A DNA stretch of 64,000 bases from Flaccisagitta enflata (lineage: Eukaryota; Chaetognatha; Sagittoidea; Aphragmophora). Location: positions 84,940,001-85,004,000 of the forward strand of contig OZ231127.1 of NCBI GenBank assembly GCA_965153355.1, read 5' to 3'. A program made the position numbers and the translations under genes. Below the pieces are notes generated by a model. The model was not told the DNA's origin. It saw only the letters and a list, made by a program, of their open reading frames with translations, and searched no databases. Below, in pieces: positions 10,557 to 21,869 of this stretch; within the stretch, counting starts at the first letter, position 1, and each line of letters opens with the position of its first letter.

Positions 10557-12178
10557 GCGGCCCTGAAAGGAGTCGATGACTTATAAGCTTTATTAAATAC
10601 ATTACTCAGTACCTTGGATTAGAATGTCCATGGCTCTATTTTGATCTCGATTCTATCCTTTATGGGTATGGTTTCAATGTTACCCTCGGGTGATTTGTTG
10701 AATTTGGCTTAAAAGTAAACAATCATTGTTCTAACTATTTTTGTACAGTTTGCTTTTGTAAGTTGATTGAGAAACAATCTTTCAGATTTTTATTTTTTAT
10801 GGAAAACTAGGAGTGGTGCCGTATTAACTAGTCAGTGAGGGTTCACAAGGCCGTCTTCCATTTATTTCATTGCATAGTGGAGGATGTTATTGTTCCACTT
10901 TTTTCTCATACTACTTCAGTACCTTGATTAGAATGTGTCCGCTGTCGCATTAAGCTTGACTCATCTCTATCCTAGGGTATGGTTTCTTAACAATGTTACC
11001 CCTCGTGATTTGTTGAATTTTGTTTGCAAGTAACAATCATTGCCCTAACTATTTTTGGTGGGTAAGCAGTTTGCTTTGGGTTAGATTGAGAAAGAATGTT
11101 TTTCAGATTTTATTTTATGGAAAACTAGAGTATGTATTAACTAGTCAGTGAGGGTTCACAAGGCCCTCTTCCATTTATTTCAGTTTGGGTATAGTGAGGG
11201 ATATTGTTCCACTTTTCATACTACTTCAGTACCTGATTAGAAATGTCCGCGGTCGCATTAAGCTTTGACTCACCCTATCTCTAAGGGGTATGGTTTCATC
11301 AATGTTACCCTTCTGGGTGATTTGTTGAATTTTTGCTTGTATAAATAATCATTATTCTAACTATTTTTGTACAGTTTGCTTTAAGTTAGATTGAGAAAAA
11401 ATGTCTTTCAGATTTTATTTTATGGAAAAAACTAGAGGCGCTTTATTAACTAGTCAGTGAGGGTTCACAAGGCCCTCTTCCATTTATTTCAGTTTGGGTA
11501 TAGTGAGGATATTGTTCCACTTTTCATACTACTTCAGTACCTTGGATTAGGAATGTCCGCGGTCGCATTGTTGGACTCCTCGATTCTATCCTCTAAGGGT
11601 ATGGTTTTTTATCAATGTTACCCTCGGGTGATTTGTTGAATTTTGGTTTAAAAGTAACAATCATTGCCCTAACTATTTTTGGTAAGCAGTTTGCTTTTGG
11701 GTTAGATTGAGTAAAAATGTCTTTCAGATTTTATTTTATGGAAAACTAGGAGTGGTGCGTGTATTAACTAGTCAGTAAGGGTTCACAAGGCCCTCTTCCA
11801 TTTATTTCAGTTTGGGTATAGTGAGGGATATTGTTCCACTTTTCATACTACTCAGTACCTTGGATTAGAATGTCCGGCGGTCGCATTAAGCTTGACCTCG
11901 ATTCTATCCTCTAAGGGTATGGTTTCTTAACAATGTTACCCTCGGGTGATTTGTTGAATTTTGGTAATAGTGCAACAATCATTGCTCTAACTATTTTTGG
12001 TAAGCAGTTATGCTTCGTTCAGGTGCATGTGCTTTGAGAAAAAATACTTTCAGATTTTTATTTTATGGAAAACGCTAGGAGTGGTGCGCGTATTAACTAG
12101 TCAGTGAGGGTTCACAAGGCCCTCTTCCATTTATTTCAGTTTGGGTATAGTGAGGGATATTGTTCCACTTTTCATACG
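10557..12178. repeat. Satellite array, ~315-bp unit, five copies
   Basis: The marker ACTAGTCAGTGAGGGTTCAC recurs at about 10827, 11140, 11447, 11767 and 12096, spacings of 307-329 bp. Copies differ mainly by 1-3 base indels in short homopolymers. A G-type end fragment (GTCGATGACTTAT) lies at its left edge and a decayed G minisatellite follows on the right. Another monomer is beside a G end at 62596-62700. I see no coding potential. Confidence 0.9.
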
Positions 12179-12405
12179 AAATTCTTAATTCTTCTCCTAG
12201 ACCCCTCTTATCCTTTGAGACTTATATCCCAGCCTTCAGGCCCAAAATTCATCCTCAAAATTCAGCTTCATTCATAATTCTCCAAGATCCCAGGTCATTA
12301 ATCTATTTGGGGCCGCTGCTCCTCTCATCTTTTCATCCTCATTTACACTTGCTTGGGCATCGGATACAGCTGACCAACTGGCGTTTTTGCGGCTATTTTG
12401 TTTAC
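12179..12405. repeat. Decayed G-element fragment with I flank
   Basis: It contains CCAGCCTTCAGGCCCAAAAT, GGGGCCGCTGC and GCTGACCAACTGGCG, remnants of the G minisatellite, G end and I flank in that order. Confidence 0.45.
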
Positions 12406-13168
12406 CTTTTCTCCGCCTCCTTTCTCCTTTAGATACCTTCTTGTTGTTCTCTTTATTTATCTTTCGTAGTCGTTCATTAACACCAAATCGCGTATAAAGT
12501 CCAATCAATTTCGCATGAAATTCATTTAATGATATTTTCCAAAACCTGGGCGCTGGATGGTAACTTACCACTGGTAAGTATTGGTCACTTCAATCAGTTG
12601 TCAAAAATATGGACAGAATAAGAGAGAGAGCCTGTTTATTTTCAATTTTGCGACGTATTTAACTTTTTTTTCTTTGCAGTTTCATTGATTCTTTTGTTCT
12701 TTTCTTTTTTTCATTCAAATTTGTAGTAGGTAACAAAAGAGAAAATGGGTGAGTATGTTTTGTTTGGTTTTGCGTTTTTGTATTATTTTATTCAATAATG
12801 ACGTTGGGGGGCCGATATCAGAACCTCAAACAAATATACATGAAAAACCATGGACAGTTTTGGATATATTTCGTAAGTTGCTCTCTGTGTAGTCATTCAC
12901 ATTCAATTGCCTCTTTTTTTTTCTCGGAGATCGTCTTTCTTTTTTCTTCTTTTTTTTTTGGGGGGGGGAGGATTTTCTTGTGGTAGTTGCTATTGTTGTT
13001 CTGCTTGTTTTTTCTCTTTTTTTTTCTCTTCTTTTTTTACTTTAGATTACCAGTAGCGCCCATTATTGCTATTCAGCGACTTTTCTATGTAATCTCTTTT
13101 CTTTCTTCGTATTTTTAGCCGGCGGCGTGAAAGTGTTTGGGATCGGGTTTATTATTTAATGTTTTTTT
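12406..13168. other. Unannotated T-rich stretch
   Basis: T-rich low-complexity DNA. I see no gene or repeat family. Confidence 0.5.
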
Positions 13169-13170
13169 GC

Positions 13171-13261
<91 letters not shown>

Positions 13262-13278
13262 GCTGTTGTTGTCGCTGT
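13169..13278. repeat. (GTT)n trinucleotide array
   Basis: About 33 GTT units with rare GCT or GTC changes at the edges. Confidence 0.95.
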
Positions 13279-13279
13279 T

Positions 13280-14325
13280 AATGTTTGATTTTTTTATTTT
13301 TACGTGAAGTTGTGAGCAAAGTAAGACAAGAGAACCTAAGACATTGATTTATTTTGAGCGTTACATAAATAAACTATGAACTGGAATGTTTCGAGAAAAA
13401 AACCGATGTTATCCGATAATCGTTTCTTGATCAAAGAGAAGACTACTAGTGTAATGCTTCTTACGAGCAAAGTAAATACTTCTATCCATCACGGGGCCAA
13501 CCAGCAATTCAGTTCTTTTGACTTTTCAATTGTTTCTGTTTGTCTTTTGTTTTTCTCTTGTTTTCTTTATTTTTTCATGTGTTTTTGCGATTCTTATAAA
13601 TCATTCACTTCGGAACTTTGATCTTTTTTTTTTCTTTGTCAAATCCGGATAAATGACGTCAAAGAATGCGGATTTCGATTTAGATCACGAGAGGGCGCAG
13701 ACTTGATGCAGATTAATTTAAGCCGATTTATAATTTAATGAATTGAGAAAAAGTTCCATGATGTGTCTTCTCATGGAGCAACGGCAAAAAAAGGTGAAGC
13801 CCTATATTTCAATCGGCGAAAATCTTTAGACTATTTGTTTCTTATTCCTACTTGGTGTGGTGTTTCAAGAGGTAGTCGTGTAACATTTTCCTTCAACGGC
13901 GAGAGATATTTGTTATTATTCAAGAAAGGGTGATGTGTTATGTCCCTCCTGCGTGACCTGAAGATAAAAAAGAAGAAGGAAAGGGGCCGAGGGAAAGAGA
14001 GAGGATGAGGGCGAGGGCGGAGGGGTGGGGAGGGCGAGGGCAGGGAGGCATGAAATGAAATGAAAAATGAACAAAACTTTTAACAAAACAATGAAACAAT
14101 AATGTTGGATGATGATGTGATGACATGACAAGGCCCGTTATCCTCATAAATATAGAATTGAAAACAAAATTTCTCTATACAAATATCGACGTTTGCTGCA
14201 TTTTGTACAAAGTGTAATCATGTTTTCATAAACGGAATAAAAGTTTCACCAGCCCATTACTGTCATCCCGAGGGTCACGAATGATTTATTTTAACTCGCA
14301 ATTCAGATGGCATCGGATCGGGTTT
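13280..14325. other. Unannotated unique stretch
   Basis: Several 60-80-residue open frames occur on both strands, but none has recognisable motifs. A purine-rich tract lies at about 13960-14045. No family is recognised. Confidence 0.4.
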
Positions 14326-14328
14326 ACT

Positions 14329-14532
14329 TGGACCTGAGCAACCCTGTTAGCCTATGAGGAAAGGACCCGACACAACTCTGCCATGCTACTGGTTCACGCG
14401 CTCTCTCTGGTAAAAATAACCTCCACTGCACTGGGCACAGCTTCAGGTGCAGGACCTGTGTAACCCTGTTAGCCTGAGAGGGGAGGACGCAATAGGCAAC
14501 TCTCCATGCTACTGGTTCGCGAGCTCTTTCCA
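14329..14532. repeat. Two-copy tandem duplication, ~130 bp offset
   Basis: AACCCTGTTAGCCT and CCATGCTACTGGTTC occur at about 14340/14390 and again near 14462/14506, with diverged sequence between. Only two copies are seen. Confidence 0.6.
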
Positions 14533-15045
14533 ATCAAAAGCCTCCTCTGCCCCACTCACACAGAGCCTCTTTCTTTCATTATTATCTCTCCGTTATTGGG
14601 CTTATCTCAATTCCATTTATTAGGGCCAACGAGTTCCTTAATCCTGCAACATGTCCTTGATCTTTCTCTTCTTCCTAACTTGGCCTATCCCATTACTCTA
14701 AATTCCCACTTCTTAATCCTCTCTAAATACATTCCTCCATTTCTGTTACCTTTGTTCTGATCTCCTTTCCTGCAAGTCCCCACTCCACTTCCGTCTTCAG
14801 CCCTCTCATTTACAGGGTTATCCACAATCACAGTCACAATTAGAGATGGTGGTTTGGCCACTAATGATATAGAAAATGATATAACAAGGTCATCAGACCT
14901 AAGTCGCGTGCGTCAGCACTTTCAGAAAAGTCAGGCAGACAGACAGATGAACAGACTAAAACATACCAATAAGGGCGGCTAATCGCCGTAGGAAAAAAGT
15001 CGTAAATGCTGCTCGAGAAAATGAGAGAGGAAAAGAGAGTGAGAG
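14533..15045. other. Unannotated stretch
   Basis: C/T-rich unique DNA up to about 14820, then GACA-type low complexity. No gene is supported. Confidence 0.4.
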
Positions 15046-15047
15046 AG

Positions 15048-15050
<3 letters not shown>

Positions 15051-15143
<93 letters not shown>

Positions 15144-15190
15144 GGGGGAGAGAGGGGGAGAGAGAGGGAGAGAGAGACAGAGAGAAAAAC
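15051..15190. repeat. Compound (GA)n(GACA)n microsatellite
   Basis: A perfect GA run of ~70 bp passes directly into GACA tetramers and then mixed GA/GGGGA. The same order along the GA strand is seen at 36.8, 39.1 and 55.9 kb. Confidence 0.95.
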
Positions 15191-15234
15191 AGAGAAAAAC
15201 ATGCAACACAGGGTTACAATAATCGTGGCAGACA

Positions 15235-15385
15235 GGTGGACAGATGCATCCAACCCCCATCTACACCCAAACCCCAACCACCACACACAAGCATCTAGAC
15301 AGCTTGTTTTTCCACTTTTCCACTTGGACGGACAGACAGACCAACAGACCGATGGATGGACTGACGGACAAAGCCTCTCATAGAG
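15235..15385 (+). mobile_element. HINE-like fragment, family A, degenerate
   Basis: It contains a GACGGACAGACAGACCAAC core, GACGGACAAAGCCTCTCATA and GAGTC near the 3' edge, but no intact hairpin or 5' end. Confidence 0.4.
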
Positions 15386-15775
15386 TCCAGAGTCGAAATG
15401 AGAGAGAAACTGTGCTGCCAGGATGCACAATCATCACCTGGGACATTTCAAAGTTCAAATAGACTTCAGCTAACTCGATTCCTTGGTTTAGGGAAAAATG
15501 CGAAAAATGAGAGAAAATAAAAAAAGATTTAAAAAATCGTAGCTCCAAAACTATCAATCGCACAGAATTCTGCTTGGCGTCATCTGAAAGAGGAGATTAA
15601 GCTCTTTCTTAGCTATTAATTTCATGCGTAGTCCCGTTCTGCCCCAAAAATGCAGCAACTTCCTCAAACGGCTAATGAAAAAAAGGGAAAGCAACTTTTC
15701 TTCACAGGAATCAAAAAGTCCTCGAATCTTCGAATCTCGACTTTTTTCCAAATAAAAAGACCTATGAACTAGCAA

Positions 15776-16245
15776 CAAAAAGCCTTACAAACAATTTTGT
15801 GACGAACAGATGGACGGCGGGACAGACAGATAGGCGGACAAATGGACCAAAAAGTGGCTTACAGAGGTGACATTAAAACATTCAAAAACATTTAAAATAT
15901 CTTTGAATTGGCTGAAACACCCTCTAAAGAACTCTGTGACAGACCAACCGACGCACCAACAGACCAACTGACCAACCAAAAAGTGGCTTAAAGAGGTTTA
16001 TAAGTGCATTAGAAACATTCAAAAACATTTAAAATTTCTTTATTTTGTGTAAATCGCCTTTTAAACAGTTTTGTGATGGACCGACCGACCAATCGACCGC
16101 CCAACCGACCGACAAACCGACCGACCGACCAACCAACCGACCGACCTACCGACCAACCGACCAACCGACCGACCGACCGACCGACCGACCGACCGACCGA
16201 CCGACAGAAAAGTGGCTCATAGAGTCGCGTAGCACGCGACTAAGA
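15776..16245 (+). repeat. Tandem HINE core units ending in a family-A hairpin
   Basis: Three units each contain a TTTTGTGA or CTCTGTGA lead, a run of CCGA/CCAA tetramers and AAAAAGTGGCTTA; the first two are followed by ACATTCAAAAACATTTAAAA. The third ends in the hairpin GTCGCGTAGCACGCGAC then TAAG. The tetranucleotide run grows from unit 1 to unit 3. Confidence 0.6.
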
Positions 16246-16370
16246 AGACCACATCGAATCACCTCTCATTCAAGGCCAATCGTGCAACGATGGCACACAT
16301 TGTTTTTAAAAGAAGATTTAGTAAAGTTGTGTCATATCTGCTGAAAGGGAAAAAATAGCGTAGGCTTCAA
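16246..16370. repeat. Dispersed repeat D, second copy
   Basis: AGACCACATCGAATCACCTC and TCATTCAAGGCCAAT match 5172-5236, and the following bases match 6138-6240. This copy lacks the family-B element and so shows the empty site. Confidence 0.5.
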
Positions 16371-16647
16371 ATCTTCAGAAAAAAAACAGCAACCAATTAC
16401 TCGGCTCACACTGATGAAATTTTTGTACAAAAAATTTTGTTCTATGTGGCCATCAAAAACCGCCGTCCTTCCGTCTAACCGTAGGTCTTGAATATAACGT
16501 AAGACTATCGTACCTACCACGCGCCCAGGCCACAGCCACTCTTATCAAATCAAATCCATCCAGTATTGAGTGATGGCTCATCACAAGTCAACGTCCATTC
16601 AATTCAACCACAATTCTCCGACAAAGCTACCCAACTATTCCAACTAG

Positions 16648-16728
16648 TGATGTAGAACTGCGAAATGGAAGCGGAAGCAGAAGCGGTGGAAGCGGATAGG
16701 AAATTAACCGCTTCCATGTAACAAATCA
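16648..16728. mobile_element. Partial copy of the AGCGGA hAT-type MITE
   Basis: GAACTGCGAAATGGAAGCGG, AGCGGTGGAAGCGG and AATTAACCGCTTCCA match the interior and right end of the MITE at 50624-50753. The terminal TAGGGATG and an 8-bp duplication are not visible. Confidence 0.55.
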
Positions 16729-16794
16729 TCGTCGGTCCATCCAACCATAATTCTTCGGAAAAAACCTTCAAATCACTCACCACATCCAACCATA

Positions 16795-17805
16795 CTACGC
16801 GAATCAATAGAAAAGCCGCACCTTAAAATCACAATTTATCATATTGAATTTCAAAATAATGAAGTAAAATCTTAAACCATTTTAAAGCTCTCAAAGAGCA
16901 CTATTAATTGGCTCCAATCTGGTATTTCTAGCTTTATTTGTTTAAGAATGGCGTAAAAAGAATGGAAACATCGCCATTTTCAGTTTTGCAATTCTATTGA
17001 AAAATGAACATTTAACCTTGACAAACTCTAATTTCTAAACGGTTTGAGATACGGACCTGCACCGTCCGTTCAAACTACCGCCTGGTGGTTTTTAGTATTA
17101 CTCTGAATTTTCCGCTTGTTTTTTCTCAGGATGGACTTCCTAAACTAGGATCCAGCTTCAAAGAAATCTTTCTTGTGGCGCCTTTTGAAAAAAATCCAAA
17201 ACTGATAATTTGTCATCCTATATTACACTCAGATTTTAGAGGGTTGTTAGAAAATTTTTTTAGATAGCATATTTGAATTCCTGATGAAATTTCCTTTTGT
17301 TTGATAGGTCGCACTATATATTTTTAAAAAGAGATCAAGTTTTCAATTTTTTAGCCACCATTACTTTTTATAACGGTGGCTTGAAAAGTAAAAATCTTAT
17401 TTCTTTTTAGAAATATATAGTGCGACCTATCAAATGAAAGGAAATTTCATCAGGAATTCAGATATGCTATCTAAAAAGATCTTCTGACAGCCCTAAAAAT
17501 TCTGACTTGAAAATAAAAGAAAAAACAATCAATCTTGGATTTTTTTCAAAAGGCGCCACAAGAAAGATTTTTTTGAAGCTGGATTCTTGTTCAGGAAGTC
17601 CATATTGAGTGTAAAAAAGCGGAAAATCCTGAGTAATACTGAAAACCACCTGGCGGTAGTTTGAACGGATGGTGCCTGGGATTGGTCTTGAATGAAAGAA
17701 AATTTGAAAATTTCCAAAATCAGTTGAACAAAAAATTAAGAATTATTTTTTTCGTCTCTTCCACTCACCTACAAAAGGGTGCGGCTTTTTTTCTTATTCG
17801 CGTAG
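16795..17805. mobile_element. Mariner-like MITE family F, copy 1, interrupted
   Basis: The ends read CTACGCGAATCAATAG, then AAAAGCCGCAC, with the complement on the right. TA flanks it at 16793-16794 and 17806-17807. Outside the inserted foldback element (17059-17675) the sequence matches copies F2 and F3 throughout, including GGTTTGAGATAC and GGGATTGGTCT. Confidence 0.75.
17059..17675. mobile_element. 617-bp foldback element inside F1
   Basis: Two inverted arms of ~270 bp start GCACCGTCCGTTCAAACTAC and meet at a short centre near 17365. The ends of the arms facing the loop contain AGGTCGCACTATATAT and its complement. Comparison with F2 and F3 gives the empty site GACCTGGGATTGG, so the target duplication is CT or CCT. 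The arms have no long frame in common, so I do not call a gene. Confidence 0.7.
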
Positions 17806-18078
17806 TACGTGCATACCCCCCACATCCGTTGCATTTAACACTTCCTCACTCGATCTAGAGCACAGTTATTCCATCATACCGTATCCATCCGGCCGTAACA
17901 ATTCACAACCTGCCCGCCCTTCCAGCCAACCATATATCCATCAAATCATCAATCCATCTCTGGAGCCCAAAGGGCGAATCATAGCGCTAGGATTACGTTC
18001 AGATTTGTCCGGAATGATCGTTAAGCCCGTCTCTGATTTTATTTTTTCCTAAGCCCTCTCTCGGCTTCTCTGTCTTAT

Positions 18079-18080
18079 CG

Positions 18081-18152
<72 letters not shown>
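18079..18152. repeat. (CTGT)n array
   Basis: About 18 clean CTGT tetramers. Confidence 0.95.
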
Positions 18153-18170
18153 CCTTTGGTCATTCTTTCG

Positions 18171-18633
<463 letters not shown>

Positions 18634-18743
18634 TTCTCTTTCTTTTGCTCACAGTTGGATCGTTAATTGGATCACGATTCACGGCGCGGAAAAGAGAGAG
18701 GATGTGGCAAAGAGTGGCAAAGTGGGAGGGTAGTAATGGAGGC

Positions 18744-18757
18744 TGAGGAGGAGGAGC

Positions 18758-18789
<32 letters not shown>

Positions 18790-18812
18790 CAGGAGAAAGA
18801 GGAGGTAGAGAA
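18744..18812. repeat. (GGA)n imperfect array
   Basis: GGA triplets with GCA and AGA interruptions. Confidence 0.85.
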
Positions 18813-18880
18813 AGATTCGACTCCAGACGCCTGATTCTGGCGAACGCGAGCGGCGAGAAGCGGTTATTCATGCCGGATTA

Positions 18881-18881
<1 letters not shown>

Positions 18882-18948
<67 letters not shown>

Positions 18949-19070
18949 CATGATCATGATGATGATGATGATCATAATCATGATGATGATCATGATGATG
19001 ATCATAATCATGATGATGATCATGATGATGATCATGATGATGATCATGATATTGTTGATGAAAACGATAT

Positions 19071-19151
<81 letters not shown>

Positions 19152-19167
19152 CTGATAATGATAATTA

Positions 19168-19208
<41 letters not shown>

Positions 19209-19228
19209 CGATGACGATGACGATGACA

Positions 19229-19283
<55 letters not shown>

Positions 19284-19290
19284 CGATGAT
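18882..19290. repeat. (GAT)n trinucleotide array, ~410 bp
   Basis: GAT runs with interspersed GATCAT, which makes short palindromes near 18948-19050, and GAC variants near 19206-19230. Poly-M and poly-S frames are readouts. Confidence 0.95.
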
Positions 19291-19294
19291 TGAT

Positions 19295-19675
19295 GTTGAT
19301 AGGAGATGGTGCATCATCTTATTTCTTGATCTAAAAATAGCTCCTCGTTTCTAAAACAGATAAGTATGTTGTGGCCTTTTTGTTGAGAAAATTGACCCAA
19401 GGTGGTAACAGTAATTTATCAATGTACTACAGATTGATATTGTATCTTATGTGGGTTCTCTTCTCCTGTTGTTCCCCTTCCCCCTCCTTCATGTATACCT
19501 AAGCTGTATCTCTTTCCTTTTCATTGCCTCCCTAATTTTCTTTGTTCTTCAGCCTCTTTTCCCACTTTGAATGCATTCCTAACTTTTCTTTTTCTTTTTC
19601 AGCAACGTCAGTTCGACAATCTGGGTCCCGTCACTTGTCTTTTTTATCTTCCTTTCTTCAGTTGGCAAATATATC

Positions 19676-19676
<1 letters not shown>
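19295..19676. other. Unannotated stretch
   Basis: Pyrimidine-rich unique DNA. No gene or repeat family recognised; a 37-bp (TC)n run follows at 19677-19713. Confidence 0.4.
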
Positions 19677-19718
<42 letters not shown>

Positions 19719-19779
19719 GCAACACATTTTGACACGTCATAGGCCATGACTTTGTTTCTCAGACGTCATTCCATATCTC

Positions 19780-20545
19780 CCCCGTCGTTGATGCCGCTGC
19801 CACAAACGTCACTGCCGCAACTACTACTCGACTCATAAAAAAAGCCGCACTTTTAAATAGCAAATTGTCATACTGAATTTCAAAATAACTAATTAAAATC
19901 TTAGATCGTTACAAAGCTCTTGAAAAGATCTTTCCTTTGGCTCCAATCAGGAAATTCTAGCTTTATTCGTTTAGAAATGGCATAAGAATGAGTAAAAACA
20001 TTGCTATTTTCAGTTTGCAATCCTATTGAAAAATGAGCATTTTTACAAATTAGAAGATAACTTTGACAAGCTCTAGCTCCTAAACTGTTTGAGATACAGA
20101 TTTGGGATTGGTCTAGAATAAAAGAAAATTTGAAAATCTTTCAAATCACTTTGATAAAAAAATGTTCAAATCATTTGTTTTTCTTATTCTTTAACTCAAA
20201 ATAGGGTGCGGCTTTTTTTTTTAGTCGAGTAGTACTGCTGCCGCCGCCATTACTACCAAAATCGCATCTGCCACAACAGCTATTGCGGCAACCGCTGCTG
20301 TCGCAAACGCTACTGTCACAACCGCTATTGCCGCAACCGCTATTGCCGCAACCGCTACTGCCGCATCTGCTACTGCCGCTGCAATTTCTCCCGCGACTAC
20401 TTCTATCACTATGATTGCGTCTGTCGCAATCAAAACCGCTACTGCCACAAACGCCACTGCATTGACAACCTCTTCCGCAACCGCTGCCGCCGCAACCGTG
20501 GCTACCGCAACCGCTGCTGCCGCAACCACTCCTTCCGTTACCGAT
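19780..20545. repeat. Minisatellite of GCTRCCGCAAC type, split by F2
   Basis: Units of ~15 bp such as ACTGCCGCAACCGCT and ATTGCCGCAACCGCT with many variants. The period is a multiple of three, so the minus strand stays open as an alanine/valine-rich frame (20221-20529). I regard this as non-coding. F2 is inserted near the left edge. Confidence 0.8.
19824..20232. mobile_element. Mariner-like MITE family F, copy 2
   Basis: The ends read CTACTCGACTCATAAAAAAA then GCCGCAC and the complement; TA flanks it at 19822-19823 and 20233-20234. It is 409 bp with no transposase frame, and is the best intact reference for F1 and F3. Confidence 0.8.
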
Positions 20546-20995
20546 CCTGTCCGAGCTGCAATTGTGACTTCATGCTTCTCTTCTGATTTTCGGTCTTAAT
20601 AATGAAGTAAAAGTAAACGTTTGATCTCAGTTAAGCGACATAAGATTCTCATTTTCACTAGAAATATGGTGAACTGTTGAACTGAGGGTTTCACTATCTT
20701 ATTATCTGCGAAAGAGGTTTGTCGCAAGGAGAACAAATGGCGAGGCAAATTAGGTCACATAGACTTAGTCTTTATGTCATCATCATCGTCAATGCGCCAA
20801 TCGTTGTATTGAAAGGTGTTACACTAATATCTAACCGGAATGTCATAGCAGCCGCAGGTTAAATAAAATATTACACTTCTATAACGCTCGAATCTGCATC
20901 CCCGAACGACTAAGGTCTGAACTGCATGACTTCGCACGTCTTTTTTTTTTTATGCAACTTGAGCTGGCATCGGCGAAGCTCAGGTCAGAACAACT
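20546..20995. other. Unannotated stretch
   Basis: Unique sequence with no convincing frame or known repeat. Confidence 0.4.
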
Positions 20996-21757
20996 ATTGT
21001 TAGCTGCACCACGGCGACTGTGTCGCGGCGACCACGCCATGGTGACTGTGTCACGGCGACAGCGCCACGGCGACTGCACAACGATAACGCACCACAGTGA
21101 CCCCCCCCCCCCCCCGAAACTTGAAACATATCAAAAGCTTGGCAATGATCATTTTTCGGAGAAAATCCTTTTGAAAGTATCAAAATCATCTCAGAGATGA
21201 TCCTGTATAAGTTCAAAAATCTGCAATAAAAAAGCGCCTTCGCAATGGCGATGCCAATACGGCGACCACGCCACAGTGACCGCGCCACAGTGACCCCGCC
21301 AAAGCGACAGGGTCACAGGAACCGCGCCACGGTGACCGCGCCACAGTAACCGCGCCACGGTGACCTTGCCGCGGAGACCATGCCACAGAAAACGCGCCAT
21401 GGTGACAGCGCCACGGCGACCCTGCCACGGTGACAGCGCCACGGCGACAGCGCCATAGCGACGGCGCCACGGCGACAGTGCCACGGCGACAGCGCCATGG
21501 CGACAGCGCTACGATGACAGCGCCACGGCGACAGTGCCACGGTGACGGCGCCACGGCGACAGTGCCACGGCGACAGCGCCATGGCGACAGCGCCACGGCG
21601 ACAGCGCCACGGCGACCCTGCCACGGCGACAGCGCCACGGCGACAGCGCCACGGCGACAGCGCCATGGCGACAGCGCTACGGCGACAGCGCCACGGCGAC
21701 CCTGCCACGGCGACAGCTCCAATGCGACCCTGCCACGCCGACAGCGCCACGGCGACT
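20996..21757. repeat. 14-bp GC-rich minisatellite (CGCCACGGCGACAG)
   Basis: The unit recurs every 14 bases, mainly at 21240-21757, with an earlier patch at 21006-21080. A ~140-bp unique segment with a C13 run separates them. Because 14 is not a multiple of 3, each frame runs as a 14-residue repeat, giving open frames up to 208 residues on both strands. I treat these as artefacts. Confidence 0.9.
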
Positions 21758-21869
21758 GCCAGTTTATGCGCATATTTGCCATTTCCGGTTTTGCTTTTCT
21801 CGCGGTTGGTGAGAGAAAAGGGGAAAAAATCTCAGTCATTCTTTAGTCTGCCTTTGGTTCCCTCTGTCT

